From Patescibacteria group bacterium (GTDB lineage Bacteria; Patescibacteriota; Minisyncoccia; JAHIHE01), in NCBI GenBank assembly GCA_018896765.1, contig JAHILZ010000005.1:1-37184 (forward strand): a stretch of 37,184 bases of DNA, given 5' to 3'. Both the position numbers and the translations under genes were made by a program. The notes below the pieces were generated by a model. It saw only the letters and a list, made by a program, of their open reading frames with translations. It was not told the origin of the DNA and did not search any database. The first letter of the stretch is position 1. The number at the start of each line of letters is the position of its first letter. Below are positions 1 through 7,733 of this stretch, piece after piece.

Positions 1-109
1 TCAGCAACTTTAAACTTTTAGCTTTACCCTGTTAAATTTGCCTCGCAACTATTTAACAAGGCGCAACTTTGAATTTTGCATTTTGAACTTTGAACTATTT
101 ATAGATTGC
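1..109. repeat. Dispersed intergenic repeat, copy 1
   Basis: This stretch is nearly identical to 24445-24555; I see two substitutions and one 2-base insertion. It contains the CCCTGTTAAAT hairpin (27-61) and an arm of low-complexity AACTTTGAA-type sequence. A perfect palindrome, TCCCGAGTACTCGGGA, follows at 118-133. No coding content is evident and the function is unknown. Confidence 0.85.
27..61. repeat. CCCTGTTAAAT inverted-repeat hairpin, copy a
   Basis: CCCTGTTAAAT at 27-37 faces ATTTAACAAGG at 51-61, an 11-bp inverted repeat with one mismatch and a 13-nt loop. It belongs to a family also seen at 137-203, 17709-17768, 24471-24505 and, inside a tRNA gene, 26928-27035. Confidence 0.8.
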
Positions 110-136
110 TTCGGTCGTCCCGAGTACTCGGGACTC

Positions 137-203
137 CTCGCCCTGTTAGATAATTTATATCAAATATGCACAAGTGATATATATTACTATCTAACAGGGC
201 GAG
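137..203. repeat. CCCTGTTA-type inverted repeat, copy b
   Basis: A perfect 16-bp inverted repeat pairs CTCGCCCTGTTAGATA (137-152) with its complement at 188-203. The 35-nt AT-rich centre is itself partly palindromic (ATATCA...TGATAT). It carries the same CCCTGTTA core as the other members but longer arms. It sits 37 bp upstream of the first gene and could act as a transcript-end or leader hairpin. Confidence 0.8.
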
Positions 204-239
204 CAATGACAGAAGTGCCGATATGCTTAATTTATTATT

Positions 240-1763
240 ATGATAATAAAAAAAAACATTAAAACAATTTTGGCGCGCGCAAAGAAATTCTCAATATTTT
301 TGGGCGGGAATAATTTTTTAAAATTAAGGAAAAATGCCTATTTTGGCCTTTTTTTTATCTTAGCCAGTTTGGCGCTTGCCGCGCTTATAGCGTGGCAAGC
401 CGTTTATTTTTTATTTTTCTTAGCGGCTGTTTTATTTTTAGCGATAGTTTTTTGGAAAACAGAAGAAAGCTTGATATCCTTAGTTTTTTATCTGCCTTTC
501 CAAATCGCGCTCAATGTGACGGAAAGCATTGACATGGCTTCAAGCAGGATCTTTGTCATCGTTTTGTTTTTAGCTTGGCTTATTAAATCTTTGGCAAAAA
601 AGAAATTAATTATTCCTTACGGCATGACAACATGGCTTCTCGCGATTTTTTTAGGGTTGGCCGCGCTGTCCGCTTATTTCTCGATCGATCAGGAAAAATC
701 GGCAATTAGGATGTTGTTTTTTTTCAGCATTGTTCCGCTTTATTTTATTTCCGCCGCTTATTTAAATTCAACGATAAAAATTGCAAAAGTTATTTATGTT
801 TTATTGTTTTCCTCGTCAATAGCGGCTATCGCGGGCATTGTTCAGTTTTTGAGCCAGTTTATTTTTGGGATTGACGCGATAATGGATTTTTGGTCAAAAA
901 ATATCGCTTATTTGTTTTATGGCCAATCTTTTGGCAAGATAGTTGTCGCTAATCCCAGCTGGTTGGTTAATGTGGGCGGAGAAACTCTTTTTCGGGCTAT
1001 TTCTTTTTTCCCGGATCCGCATATGTTTTCCTTTTATTTAGGATTGGCGGCGCCAATCGCTTTAAGCTTGGCTTTTTTTTCTAATATTTTTAATCTTTCT
1101 AATTGGCGGAGGTTTTTGCTTTATATATGCAACGCGGTTATATTTTTAGCTCTCGTTCTTACTTTTTCTCGCGCCGGATATGTTGGCGCGTTTTTTGGCA
1201 TTGCCGCGATAATTTTCTTGGGTTGGAAGTTTTTTAACAAGCGGATCAAGTTTATTATCGGGGCGGTTGTTTTAATCGGCGGTATTGTGGTTTTTAATTC
1301 ATCAAGCGCCGTTGTTTCCAGGTTTTTTAGCAGTTTTAATCTTTCCGAAGGGTCTAACTCCGAACGTTTGTTAAATTGGCGCCAATCGATTAAAATTATA
1401 GAGGACTATCCTGCCACTGGCGCGGGGGTTGGCGCGTATGCGGAAGCGGTTAACGCGCGGGCGCCGGAAAGGTCTTCTATTACCGCGCATAACACTTATT
1501 TTGATATTGCCGCTGAAATGGGCATTCCGGCTTTGCTAATATGGATAATTATTTTAATATTAACGATAAAAAAGTTTATATCGATTTTAAGATCAAGGGA
1601 TTGCGAATTATCAAAAGAAAAAGTTATTTCTCTTGGCATGATTGGCGCGCTTGTCTGGTTTTCGGTTCAGATGTTTTTCGACACGGCGATTTATTCGCCT
1701 GTCTTGCTGGCGCTCCTAATGGTTTATTTGGCGATTAGCGTGAATTTAGAGGAAAAAAAATAA
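240..1763 (+). CDS. O-antigen ligase / Wzy-like polytopic membrane protein
   Basis: A 507-residue integral membrane protein with about a dozen hydrophobic segments. The C-terminal half has the layout of the O-antigen ligase (Wzy_C) family: a TFSRAGY motif near residue 310 at the end of a membrane helix, then a periplasmic loop with YPATGAGVGAY and the AHNTYFDIAAEMG motif (about residues 395-430) that carries the conserved His. Family members ligate or polymerise lipid-linked sugars at the outer face of the cytoplasmic membrane; the substrate cannot be read from sequence. The ATG at 240 lacks a clear Shine-Dalgarno, so the start is uncertain. It is one of three such genes in this window (with 4959-6320 and 13408-15288), mutually divergent. 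No glycosyltransferases lie nearby. Confidence 0.85.
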   Translation: MIIKKNIKTILARAKKFSIFLGGNNFLKLRKNAYFGLFFILASLALAALIAWQAVYFLFFLAAVLFLAIVFWKTEESLISLVFYLPFQIALNVTESIDMASSRIFVIVLFLAWLIKSLAKKKLIIPYGMTTWLLAIFLGLAALSAYFSIDQEKSAIRMLFFFSIVPLYFISAAYLNSTIKIAKVIYVLLFSSSIAAIAGIVQFLSQFIFGIDAIMDFWSKNIAYLFYGQSFGKIVVANPSWLVNVGGETLFRAISFFPDPHMFSFYLGLAAPIALSLAFFSNIFNLSNWRRFLLYICNAVIFLALVLTFSRAGYVGAFFGIAAIIFLGWKFFNKRIKFIIGAVVLIGGIVVFNSSSAVVSRFFSSFNLSEGSNSERLLNWRQSIKIIEDYPATGAGVGAYAEAVNARAPERSSITAHNTYFDIAAEMGIPALLIWIIILILTIKKFISILRSRDCELSKEKVISLGMIGALVWFSVQMFFDTAIYSPVLLALLMVYLAISVNLEEKK

Positions 1764-1827
1764 TAAAATAATATTGCTATTTTTGCGTAAAAAAATGGTT
1801 TGGAAGCGAATTGATCCAATGTAATAT

Positions 1828-1855
1828 TTGACTATATGTTTATTTAAGTTATAAT
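1828..1855 (+). promoter_or_regulatory. Sigma-70 promoter for the HEPN/MNT pair
   Basis: TTGACT (1828-1833), a 16-bp spacer and TATAAT (1850-1855) lie 25 bp before the HEPN start codon. The predicted leader is therefore only about 18 nt. Confidence 0.6.
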
Positions 1856-1880
1856 AAAAGCATAAATAATATTACTTTTT

Positions 1881-2279
1881 ATGCCATCAAAAAAAGAATT
1901 AATTAAATTTTGGCTTGATATGTCTGAAGACGACAGAATAACAGCCAAAACACTTTTGGAGACAAAAAGATATTCTGCCTCATTGTTTTTTACGCATATT
2001 TTTCTGGAAAAAATATTAAAAGTTTTGGTCGTAGAAAAAACTGGGAATCCTGCGCCTCACACTCATGATTTATTGAATTTAGCCAATACAGCGGAAATTG
2101 CTTTAGTCGACGATTAAAAAAATATTTTTCGGGAAATTAATACTTTTAATATCGCTTCTCGTTATGATGATTACAAGCAGGAGTTTTATAAAAAAGCGAC
2201 AAAAAATTACACAGTAAAATATTTTACTGAAGCAAATAAATTATATTTATGGTTAGCAAAAAAATTTACACAAAATTAG
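1881..2279 (+). pseudogene. HEPN-domain protein with in-frame UAA
   Basis: The frame opens with PSKKELIKFWLDMSEDD and continues through the family-typical FLEKILKVLVV and PAPHTHDLLNLA segments to codon 78. It then meets a UAA stop at 2115-2117. The same frame stays open beyond it (IFREINTFNIASRYDDY, then EFYKKATK) to a TAG at 2277-2279. Both parts match one roughly 130-residue HEPN protein (partner of MNT nucleotidyltransferases, where the HEPN subunit is an RNase-type toxin), so a single nonsense change is the simplest reading. The downstream MNT gene starts at 2249 inside this frame in another phase. The expected product is a truncated, probably inactive HEPN of 78 residues, unless there is readthrough or an assembly error. 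Confidence 0.8.
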
Positions 2280-2578
2280 AAGTAAAAAAGATAATTTCTG
2301 ATTATAAGAAATTATTAAAACAAGAAGGGATTGCTTTTGAAAAAGTTTATCTTTTTGGATCATACGCTAAAAACCAGCCCCATCAATGGAGCGATATTGA
2401 TATTGCTGTGATTTCTCGCGCTTTTGGCAAGGATTTTTTTACCGAACAAGTGCTTTTGGATAAAATTGCCGATAATATCAGTTATGCGATTGAACCGCAT
2501 CCGATGCATCCTAAAACCTTAAATGACAAATGGTCTGTTTTGGCTTTAGAAATAAAAAAATACGGGAAGATTGTGTAA
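2249..2578 (+). CDS. MNT-type nucleotidyltransferase (HEPN antitoxin partner)
   Basis: A 109-residue minimal nucleotidyltransferase. The diagnostic motif is visible: GSYAKNQPHQWSDIDIAV at residues 37-54, giving GS, then the paired catalytic aspartates D49 and D51. In HEPN/MNT toxin-antitoxin modules such proteins neutralise the HEPN RNase, in characterised cases by adding AMP to it. The start codon lies 31 bp inside the 3' end of the HEPN frame, so translation is probably coupled to it. Because HEPN carries a premature stop, this antitoxin may be a survivor of a decaying module. A strong hairpin terminator follows at 2606-2641. Confidence 0.85.
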   Translation: MVSKKIYTKLEVKKIISDYKKLLKQEGIAFEKVYLFGSYAKNQPHQWSDIDIAVISRAFGKDFFTEQVLLDKIADNISYAIEPHPMHPKTLNDKWSVLALEIKKYGKIV

Positions 2579-2605
2579 AATCCTTGAACAATGTTAGTTT
2601 TTTGA

Positions 2606-2641
2606 AAAATACTATCAAACTCTAGAGTCTGATAGTATTTT
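2606..2641. terminator. Bidirectional terminator hairpin
   Basis: A perfect 12-bp stem pairs AAAATACTATCA (2606-2617) with TGATAGTATTTT (2630-2641), and the loop contains CTCTAGAG. A-rich and T-rich flanks allow termination of both the MNT gene and the convergent minus-strand operon. Confidence 0.8.
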
Positions 2642-2669
2642 ATTTTCCGCGCAAAAAAAATAAGGGCTC

Positions 2670-2703
2670 GGATTGAATTGTCTTTTTTGAGACTTTTCAA
2701 TCC
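2670..2703 (-). terminator. Hairpin after the 2709-3545 gene
   Basis: GGATTGAA (2670-2677) pairs with TTCAATCC (2696-2703), with an inner GTC/GAC pair and a T-rich loop, directly downstream of the stop codon of the minus-strand gene. It probably works together with the stronger hairpin at 2606-2641. Confidence 0.45.
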
Positions 2704-2708
2704 TTGTC

Positions 2709-3545
2709 CTAAAGTAAAATTGCTAATTCGTGCAATACCGGACTGCCATACCATACGTCTGTCCTTCTTCCGTGATGGAATATTAAACCATTATCATTTT
2801 CTTTTGTCGGAAGATTTAATAAAGCCCTTTCAAAAGAAGTAGCGTCTAGCACCCCTTCACTAATCGCAGTAATAACTTCTTTATAGAAATTATTTGCGGC
2901 TAATATAAATTCGCTATTTTTGCAGGAAAAATCACTAATTAATCTTTGTGCAAAAAAAGCGGTAACAGACGGCGTATAATAAAGTGTTGTTTTTTTAAAC
3001 TGATCAAGAGAAAGATTTTTTATAATAAATTTCTCCACTTTATTACTTACAACTTCACCGCTTTCTAGAAGATAGTGAAGCCGTAAAATATTTATAGCGC
3101 TGGTAGGATCCCAATGATTCCGGATTGCATTGCCAGAAGAATACGGATCTTTTACCCAAACACCGGTTCCTTGCTCCGTGGTATTATTTAATAACAGTTC
3201 TCTTAACAATTCAAGTTCGCTAATTTTCAAGCGGTTATTTTTAACCAAAAGATAAATAGCAAAGCTGGTATCCTCCCAGTCTGCTGGATAAAATCCATTA
3301 AACTGCCAAAGAGCAAAGCCTTCTATTTCATGTTTATAAGCGCGCTGTTCTATAAAATCTAACGCTTTATCAATATTATACTCCCATAACTTTTTCCAGT
3401 TATTTTTAAGTTGAGCTAAATAAATAGCTACCATAGTAATAGCTAGCGTATCAACTAAACTTGTCTTTTTTTCTTGGAAATTAACCATTAATGTTGGGAC
3501 TTGTCCTGATGACCATTGTGTTGAAAATATATTTTCATTTTTCAT
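2709..3545 (-). CDS. Hypothetical protein resembling terpenoid-cyclase-type alpha-toroid repeats
   Basis: A 278-residue soluble protein without signal peptide or membrane helix. Two stretches recall prenyltransferase/squalene-oxidase repeats (helical toroid): FYPADWEDTSFAIYLL near residue 90 and HWDPTSAINILRLHYLL near residue 150. Each is a W-D-x-T/S start to a hydrophobic helix. A conserved-looking C-terminal segment, HHGRRTDVWYGSPVLHE, may be an active site. The known superfamily includes cyclases and peptide-processing enzymes, but I cannot assign a reaction. The start is supported by AAAAGGAGG upstream, lying inside the preceding gene, whose stop overlaps this ATG (ATGA). The two genes therefore form an operon divergent from the TrmB-like regulator. 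Confidence 0.6.
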   Translation of the reverse strand: MKNENIFSTQWSSGQVPTLMVNFQEKKTSLVDTLAITMVAIYLAQLKNNWKKLWEYNIDKALDFIEQRAYKHEIEGFALWQFNGFYPADWEDTSFAIYLLVKNNRLKISELELLRELLLNNTTEQGTGVWVKDPYSSGNAIRNHWDPTSAINILRLHYLLESGEVVSNKVEKFIIKNLSLDQFKKTTLYYTPSVTAFFAQRLISDFSCKNSEFILAANNFYKEVITAISEGVLDATSFERALLNLPTKENDNGLIFHHGRRTDVWYGSPVLHELAILL

Positions 3546-3904
3546 CTTTCTTTCCTCCTTTTGATTTTTTTTCTTGGTTTTATTTCCGAAATTTCTAAAA
3601 TTTCAGAAAATTTTAAGTTTGCAACAATGTGAAAATCTCCCTTACTAATGTTATAAAAACATAACTTTAAGGAAGTTTCGTTTAAATGTGGTTCGTCTTT
3701 TAGTTCTGCTTGTATAAATTCAATATTTTTAAATTTGCAAATTCCCCTTTTATGTTTAACAACAAACCATTTATTTCCACTGTCATCAAAAGACATTTTT
3801 TCAAGAAAACTTTGAAGAATCAAAATTTCTTGTTTTAGTTTTTGCTCTTCCCATTCAAGCCGTTTTCCCATTTTTAAAAATTTTTCTATTTCTCTCTTGT
3901 TCAT
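3542..3904 (-). CDS. Small hypothetical protein, translationally coupled to the 2709-3545 gene
   Basis: A 120-residue protein with no family I recognise. The start was set at the ATG at 3904 because AAAAGGAGG lies 7 bases upstream; the frame is open further but lacks a better signal. The first 45 residues are charged and predicted helical (KREIEKFLKMGKRLEWEEQK), probably a coiled coil. The middle looks like beta strands, and the end is very basic (KPRKKIKRRKER), which may bind nucleic acid or membrane. Its TGA overlaps the next ATG. The consensus Shine-Dalgarno sequences on both genes suggest efficient expression. Confidence 0.7.
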   Translation of the reverse strand: MNKREIEKFLKMGKRLEWEEQKLKQEILILQSFLEKMSFDDSGNKWFVVKHKRGICKFKNIEFIQAELKDEPHLNETSLKLCFYNISKGDFHIVANLKFSEILEISEIKPRKKIKRRKER

Positions 3905-3922
3905 ATTTTCCTCCTTTTGGCT

Positions 3923-3974
3923 TAATCGGCCAAACTTGCTTATTAAGCAAATAGTATGCAAATTTGACCGATTA
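3923..3974. promoter_or_regulatory. Long inverted repeat in the divergent control region
   Basis: A 17-bp inverted repeat with two mismatches (TAATCGGCCAAACTTGC at 3923-3939; partner 3958-3974) lies in the leader of the 3904/3545 operon, about 30 bp downstream of its predicted promoter. Its centre has a second near-palindrome, TTGCTTATTAAGCAA. It could be a leader hairpin or an operator for the divergently encoded regulator. Confidence 0.5.
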
Positions 3975-4009
3975 AACTTTTAAATTTTAAAAGAACAATT
4001 TGACTTTAA

Positions 4010-4037
4010 AGTATAGCACAATATGAATACTTGTCTA
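4010..4037 (-). promoter_or_regulatory. Promoter of the 3904/3545 operon
   Basis: On the minus strand TAGACA (4032-4037) and TATACT (4010-4015) are separated by 16 bp. The -35 box overlaps that of the plus-strand promoter at 4031-4059. An inverted repeat AGTATAG/CTATACT (4010-4016, 4035-4041) embraces both, suggesting mutually exclusive or jointly repressed transcription. Confidence 0.5.
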
Positions 4038-4059
4038 TACTATTGGGATATGGTATAAT
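4031..4059 (+). promoter_or_regulatory. Promoter of the TrmB-like regulator gene
   Basis: TTGTCT (4031-4036), a 17-bp spacer and a consensus TATAAT (4054-4059) with an upstream GG. It lies about 85 bp before the ATG at 4145 and overlaps the divergent promoter. Confidence 0.6.
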
Positions 4060-4144
4060 GGCACTAAATAAAATATTATAAATATTGGCTTAAAATAGCC
4101 ATAATTTATAATAAAAATTGTTGTCATAAATTAAAAACACTATT

Positions 4145-4954
4145 ATGTTAAAGATTTTAAAACAAATCGGACTTAAGGAAAAAGAAATTAAAGTTTATTT
4201 ATCTATATTAAAATTAGGATCTTCGCCTGCCCAAACTATTGCTATTGAAACCGGTATAAAAAGAACGACTGTATATTTAGTTTTAGAGAAGCTAAAAGAA
4301 ATCGGCCTTGTTGGCGAAATAATTAATAAAAATAAAAAACTGTTTTTTGGAGAAAAACCGGAAAAATTGCTTAAAATTATTCAACAAAAAAAGCAAGAGA
4401 TTAAAAATGAAGAAAATAGAATTATTGAAATTCTTCCTCAGCTCGAAAGAATATTGCAAAATAAAGATAAGGGAACTAACGAGGAAATCCGCCATTATCA
4501 AGGAAAAGAAGGAATTTGGAATATTATTGAAAACTATTTAAAAAGCCGGCAAGATCTGTATATTTTCTTTCCCGGAAAAACTTATGAGCATCTTGGCCTT
4601 TCGCGAATTCTTTCTGATGTCACAAAAAAGCGCCGTCAAATTGGAAAAAACAAGGCTTACATAATTACCGATTATCACGCTCAAAATAAAAAATTTTTTC
4701 GCGAAGAAGATATGGATTTTAGAGAAATTAGATTCCTGCCGGAAATCAGTCGTTTTGATTCGGGAATACTTATTTATGATCGAAAAATCGCTTTGGTCTC
4801 GCTTCAAGAGCCATATTCATCCATTTTAATTCAAAACACAGAAATTTTTTCTTTGATTAAATTTATGTTTGATATCATTTGGCAAAGATTGGAAGACAAA
4901 AATTTGCCGGACGCTAAAACAATCGACAAAGCGAGGAGTATTCAATTAAATTAA
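4145..4954 (+). CDS. TrmB-family transcriptional regulator
   Basis: A 269-residue protein. Residues 1-65 form a winged helix typical of TrmB (LKQIGLKEKEIKVYLSILKLG, then KRTTVYLVLEKLKEIGLV), including the R-T-x-V-Y recognition helix. A charged helical linker (about 75-105, KKQEIKNEENRI) probably dimerises. The C-terminal domain (about 115-250) resembles the phospholipase-D-like effector domain common in this family. TrmB proteins, frequent in archaea and CPR bacteria, bind sugars or other ligands and control nearby operons. It is divergent from a two-gene operon with shared promoter elements, so it likely controls that operon and itself. The next gene starts 5 bp after its stop, so the O-antigen-ligase-like gene is probably co-transcribed. 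Confidence 0.8.
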   Translation: MLKILKQIGLKEKEIKVYLSILKLGSSPAQTIAIETGIKRTTVYLVLEKLKEIGLVGEIINKNKKLFFGEKPEKLLKIIQQKKQEIKNEENRIIEILPQLERILQNKDKGTNEEIRHYQGKEGIWNIIENYLKSRQDLYIFFPGKTYEHLGLSRILSDVTKKRRQIGKNKAYIITDYHAQNKKFFREEDMDFREIRFLPEISRFDSGILIYDRKIALVSLQEPYSSILIQNTEIFSLIKFMFDIIWQRLEDKNLPDAKTIDKARSIQLN

Positions 4955-4958
4955 AATT

Positions 4959-6320
4959 ATGGATTTTTTATTGCAAAACTTGGTGATATTTTTAGTTTTA
5001 GTGATTTTCGTCCATTTTTCGCGGAAGAAAATTGAAACCGGAATATATGCCGTTGTTTTTTGTTTGCCATTGTATTTAATAAGACTGAATGTTTTTGGCA
5101 TTCCATCGACTGCGCTGGAATCGGGAATTTATATTTTATTTATTATATGGTTGGCTAAAAATTATCGCCAGATTAAATCGGTCGAAATTATTCCTGATAA
5201 ATCACTGCGACTTGGAATAATTTTATTACTTGTCGGTGTTTTAATTTCCACTTTTTTTTCTTCCGAATTAAAAACCAGCGCCGGAATTTTAAAAGGATGG
5301 TTTGTAGATCCTTTTTTATTTTTTATTATTTTAGTCTCGGAAATAAAAACGTTAACACAAAGAAAAAATATTTTAAAGGCGTTTTTTTTCTCCGGCGCGG
5401 CAGTGGCGGCGGTAAGTTTGTTTTATTGGTTTGGTTTTTTGTCAAACGGGGTTTCTTTTGATAGCCGGCTTCATTCATTCTATTTATCGCCGAATTATCT
5501 GGCTATGTATTTATCCCCCGCTTTGATCGTCGGGATTTGGCTTATTTATAGGACGCTCGGCATCGATTTTTTTAAAGAAAAAAATATAAGAGAAAACTTT
5601 TTTTTAAGCGCCATTTCTTTTATTATAATTGCTGTCGCGCTTTATTTTACTTATTCTTACGCCGCATGGATTGCGGTTTTTGCCGCCGTTATTTTATTTT
5701 TTTATTTATTAACAAAAAAGACGCCGGATTTCCATTGGAAGTCCGGCGTCCAAGCCGGCGTTCAATATGATAAAAAGTTTAGTTTGCAAAAAAAGACTTT
5801 TTTGTTTGCCGCCGTTATTTTGTTTTTTATCGCCTTATTTTTAACCCAGGCGGGAACCGGCAAATTTGATAATTTGAAAAATTTGTCTTATCGCTCTTCT
5901 CTTAATTCCCGTTTGATGATTTGGCGGTCAGCTTGGGAAATCGGTAAGGATAATTGGCTGATCGGAATCGGTCCGGGGAATTTTCAGAAATATTATTTGG
6001 ATTATCAGGCAAGATTTACAGAGCCGTATTTGGAATGGGCTGTGCCTCAGCCTCACAATATTTTCTTGGCGTTTTGGTTGGAAACGGGAATTTTGGGGCT
6101 TTTGGGTTTTCTTGTGATTTTGGCGTGGTTTTTTAAGTGCAGTTTGAGTTTATTGAAAAGCAATTTATTGAGAAGAGAAAACTTTTTATTGGTCGCTGTC
6201 TTATTTTCCATAATGGCGTACACAATCATGCATGGTTTATTTGATACTACCTATTGGAAAAATGATTTAGCGATAATTTTTTGGCTAAATTTAGCTTTGT
6301 TGGCTTCGATAAAAAAATAA
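4959..6320 (+). CDS. O-antigen ligase / Wzy-like polytopic membrane protein
   Basis: A 453-residue membrane protein with around ten hydrophobic helices. The ligase-family hallmark region is present near residues 310-380: SRLMIWRSAWEI, NWLIGIGPGNF and VPQPHNIFLAFWLETGILG, the HN pair corresponding to the conserved loop His. It lies 4 bp after the regulator gene and ends at a hairpin terminator (6334-6367), so the two likely form one transcript. An odd feature is a strong DNA hairpin (5720-5750) inside the frame, encoding a hydrophilic stretch (TPDFHWKSGVQAGVQYDK) between two membrane helices. This appears to be a palindromic element tolerated in a loop. The lipid or glycan substrate is unknown. 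Confidence 0.85.
   Translation: MDFLLQNLVIFLVLVIFVHFSRKKIETGIYAVVFCLPLYLIRLNVFGIPSTALESGIYILFIIWLAKNYRQIKSVEIIPDKSLRLGIILLLVGVLISTFFSSELKTSAGILKGWFVDPFLFFIILVSEIKTLTQRKNILKAFFFSGAAVAAVSLFYWFGFLSNGVSFDSRLHSFYLSPNYLAMYLSPALIVGIWLIYRTLGIDFFKEKNIRENFFLSAISFIIIAVALYFTYSYAAWIAVFAAVILFFYLLTKKTPDFHWKSGVQAGVQYDKKFSLQKKTFLFAAVILFFIALFLTQAGTGKFDNLKNLSYRSSLNSRLMIWRSAWEIGKDNWLIGIGPGNFQKYYLDYQARFTEPYLEWAVPQPHNIFLAFWLETGILGLLGFLVILAWFFKCSLSLLKSNLLRRENFLLVAVLFSIMAYTIMHGLFDTTYWKNDLAIIFWLNLALLASIKK
5720..5750. repeat. Palindromic element inside a coding region
   Basis: GACGCCGGA (5720-5728) pairs with TCCGGCGTC (5742-5750), with further TTCC/GGAA pairing inside. GC content is far above its surroundings and a related AAGCCGGCGTT follows immediately. 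It adds about 15 polar residues to a loop of the membrane protein without breaking the frame. Confidence 0.75.
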
Positions 6321-6333
6321 TTTAGGATAATAC

Positions 6334-6367
6334 AAAAAAACCGCTTTTTTCTGAGGGCGGTCTTTTT
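6334..6367. terminator. Terminator between convergent genes
   Basis: ACCGC (6340-6344) pairs with GCGGT (6357-6361), flanked by an A-run upstream and CTTTTT downstream. It serves the plus-strand gene and possibly the convergent minus-strand gene. Confidence 0.6.
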
Positions 6368-6384
6368 GATTTGTGCTAAAAAAA

Positions 6385-7209
6385 CTAAATCGGTAGCCAG
6401 CTTGCTATGCCTGAAACAGCGGAACAAGCCGCGTCAGTAAGAATATTAATATTGCAAGTGTAGTCAATAGCCACCATTATAACAACAACTATTAATACAA
6501 CAACAAGAAGTTTTATGAAGATTGCGCTAAGCGCGCTTACTACTGATATTATAATTTGAAGAACAATCCTTGCCGTTGCTTGAGCGATTTTTAGAGCTAA
6601 TTTTTTTGCTTCATCCTCGATTTTTTTCTTGATGAGTTTTTTAGCATTATATTTATCTCTAAGCATTTTTATTCTTTTGGCTACATTGCTATTTTTAATT
6701 TTTGCTATTTTATCTTGAATTGCTTTGGCTCTTTCGTCTGCGTTTGCGACTGCTTTGGCCAGCTTAGGGTTTGATTTTAAAACTGCTTGAGCCGCTTTTC
6801 CTGCCTGTTCTCTTCCATACTTTTTTGCACGATCGGTTTGTTCTTTTACTTTATTTTTTCCGTGCTGTATTGCCGCGTCTTTCAATCCCATTTTTTTCGG
6901 ATTTTCCGGTCCGTTTTTATTCGCTGCTCGTTGTCGTTCTAAGAATGCCTTATCAGATTCTCCATATTCTTGTTTTAGCGCCGGTTGTCGAGCGCTTTCT
7001 TCAGCGCTGTCCCTAAACATGTTCATTCTATCTTCGAAATCTTGTTTTGCTTCTTGCGCTTTGCTTAATTTTTCTTTCGCGTAATTTTTTCCGCGCTCTA
7101 TATGGCCGATATTTTTTGATTCTTCTCTCAGCTCTTGCGCGGTTTTTGGATTTTTGGGCGCTCTTTTTTCAACAACCCCGGATGTTAAGCGCGGTTTAAA
7201 TTTATCCAT
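6385..7209 (-). CDS. Hypothetical coiled-coil protein with C-terminal membrane segment
   Basis: A 274-residue protein in two parts. Residues 1-200 are very rich in Lys, Glu, Ala and Gln with heptad-like spacing (for example EKLSKAQEAKQDFEDRMNMF), indicating long helices or coiled coil. Residues 205-250 form one or two membrane helices (IVLQIIISVVSALSAIFIKLLVVV and on) followed by a short tail with two cysteines (C252, C262). No catalytic motif or known family was recognised. It resembles CPR-type proteins with a charged cytoplasmic domain anchored by the C terminus; a role in envelope or secretion assemblies is only a guess. A response regulator gene lies about 50 bp upstream on the same strand. 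Confidence 0.75.
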   Translation of the reverse strand: MDKFKPRLTSGVVEKRAPKNPKTAQELREESKNIGHIERGKNYAKEKLSKAQEAKQDFEDRMNMFRDSAEESARQPALKQEYGESDKAFLERQRAANKNGPENPKKMGLKDAAIQHGKNKVKEQTDRAKKYGREQAGKAAQAVLKSNPKLAKAVANADERAKAIQDKIAKIKNSNVAKRIKMLRDKYNAKKLIKKKIEDEAKKLALKIAQATARIVLQIIISVVSALSAIFIKLLVVVLIVVVIMVAIDYTCNINILTDAACSAVSGIASWLPI

Positions 7210-7260
7210 ATAAAATAAAGTTTATTTATAACAAAATGTTATATTAAAGTAATAGTTTTT

Positions 7261-7680
7261 TTATTCTTTTTTTACTTTAATAGTTTTTTTATTGAAGAAA
7301 TCAATCACTTTTTGCGAAATTTGGCTTGGCGTATTAAAGGCTTTTATCCACCAGTCTTGGGCGCCAAGCCGTTTTCCTTCCATGATATCAATCGGAGACG
7401 CGAGGTTTGAAAGCACGATAATGGGAATTTTTTTAATTTCTTCTTTATCCGAAGCTTGCCTGACTTCTTCCAGGAGATCAAAGCCGTCTTTTTTCGGCAT
7501 GACAATATCGAGGAGCACGAGATCGGGAAGAAATTTTTTCATTTTTTCTATTCCGATTTGGCCGTTGGCCGCGGTCTCGACTTCAAAGCCGCCGGCAGTG
7601 ATCCTTATGCGATACATTTCGCTTATATCGCTATCGTCTTCCACGATTAAAACTTTCTTTTTGTTTTTTTCAAACATCAT
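7261..7680 (-). CDS. Stand-alone response regulator (receiver domain)
   Basis: A 139-residue CheY-like receiver without output domain. The acidic pocket is E14-D15-D16, the phosphoacceptor is D58 in LLDIVMP, the switch Ser is S91 in VLSN, and the conserved Lys is probably K113 in WWIKAF. Such single-domain regulators signal by protein contact after phosphotransfer. No histidine kinase lies in the window, so the partner is unknown. The TWWVK-like segment and the AFNTP end are typical of CPR receiver proteins associated with type IV pili, but that link is an inference. ATG-ATG at the start (7680/7677) leaves a one-codon ambiguity. Confidence 0.9.
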   Translation of the reverse strand: MMFEKNKKKVLIVEDDSDISEMYRIRITAGGFEVETAANGQIGIEKMKKFLPDLVLLDIVMPKKDGFDLLEEVRQASDKEEIKKIPIIVLSNLASPIDIMEGKRLGAQDWWIKAFNTPSQISQKVIDFFNKKTIKVKKE

Positions 7681-7733
7681 ATTATTTGTTAATTTTTATG
7701 AATTACAAAATGTATTTTTTCGCATTAGCGCGC

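Noticed and set aside
38..262. 74-codon frame at the left edge
   Set aside because: It spans dispersed repeats also present at 24445-24555 and a palindromic element; no coding signal.
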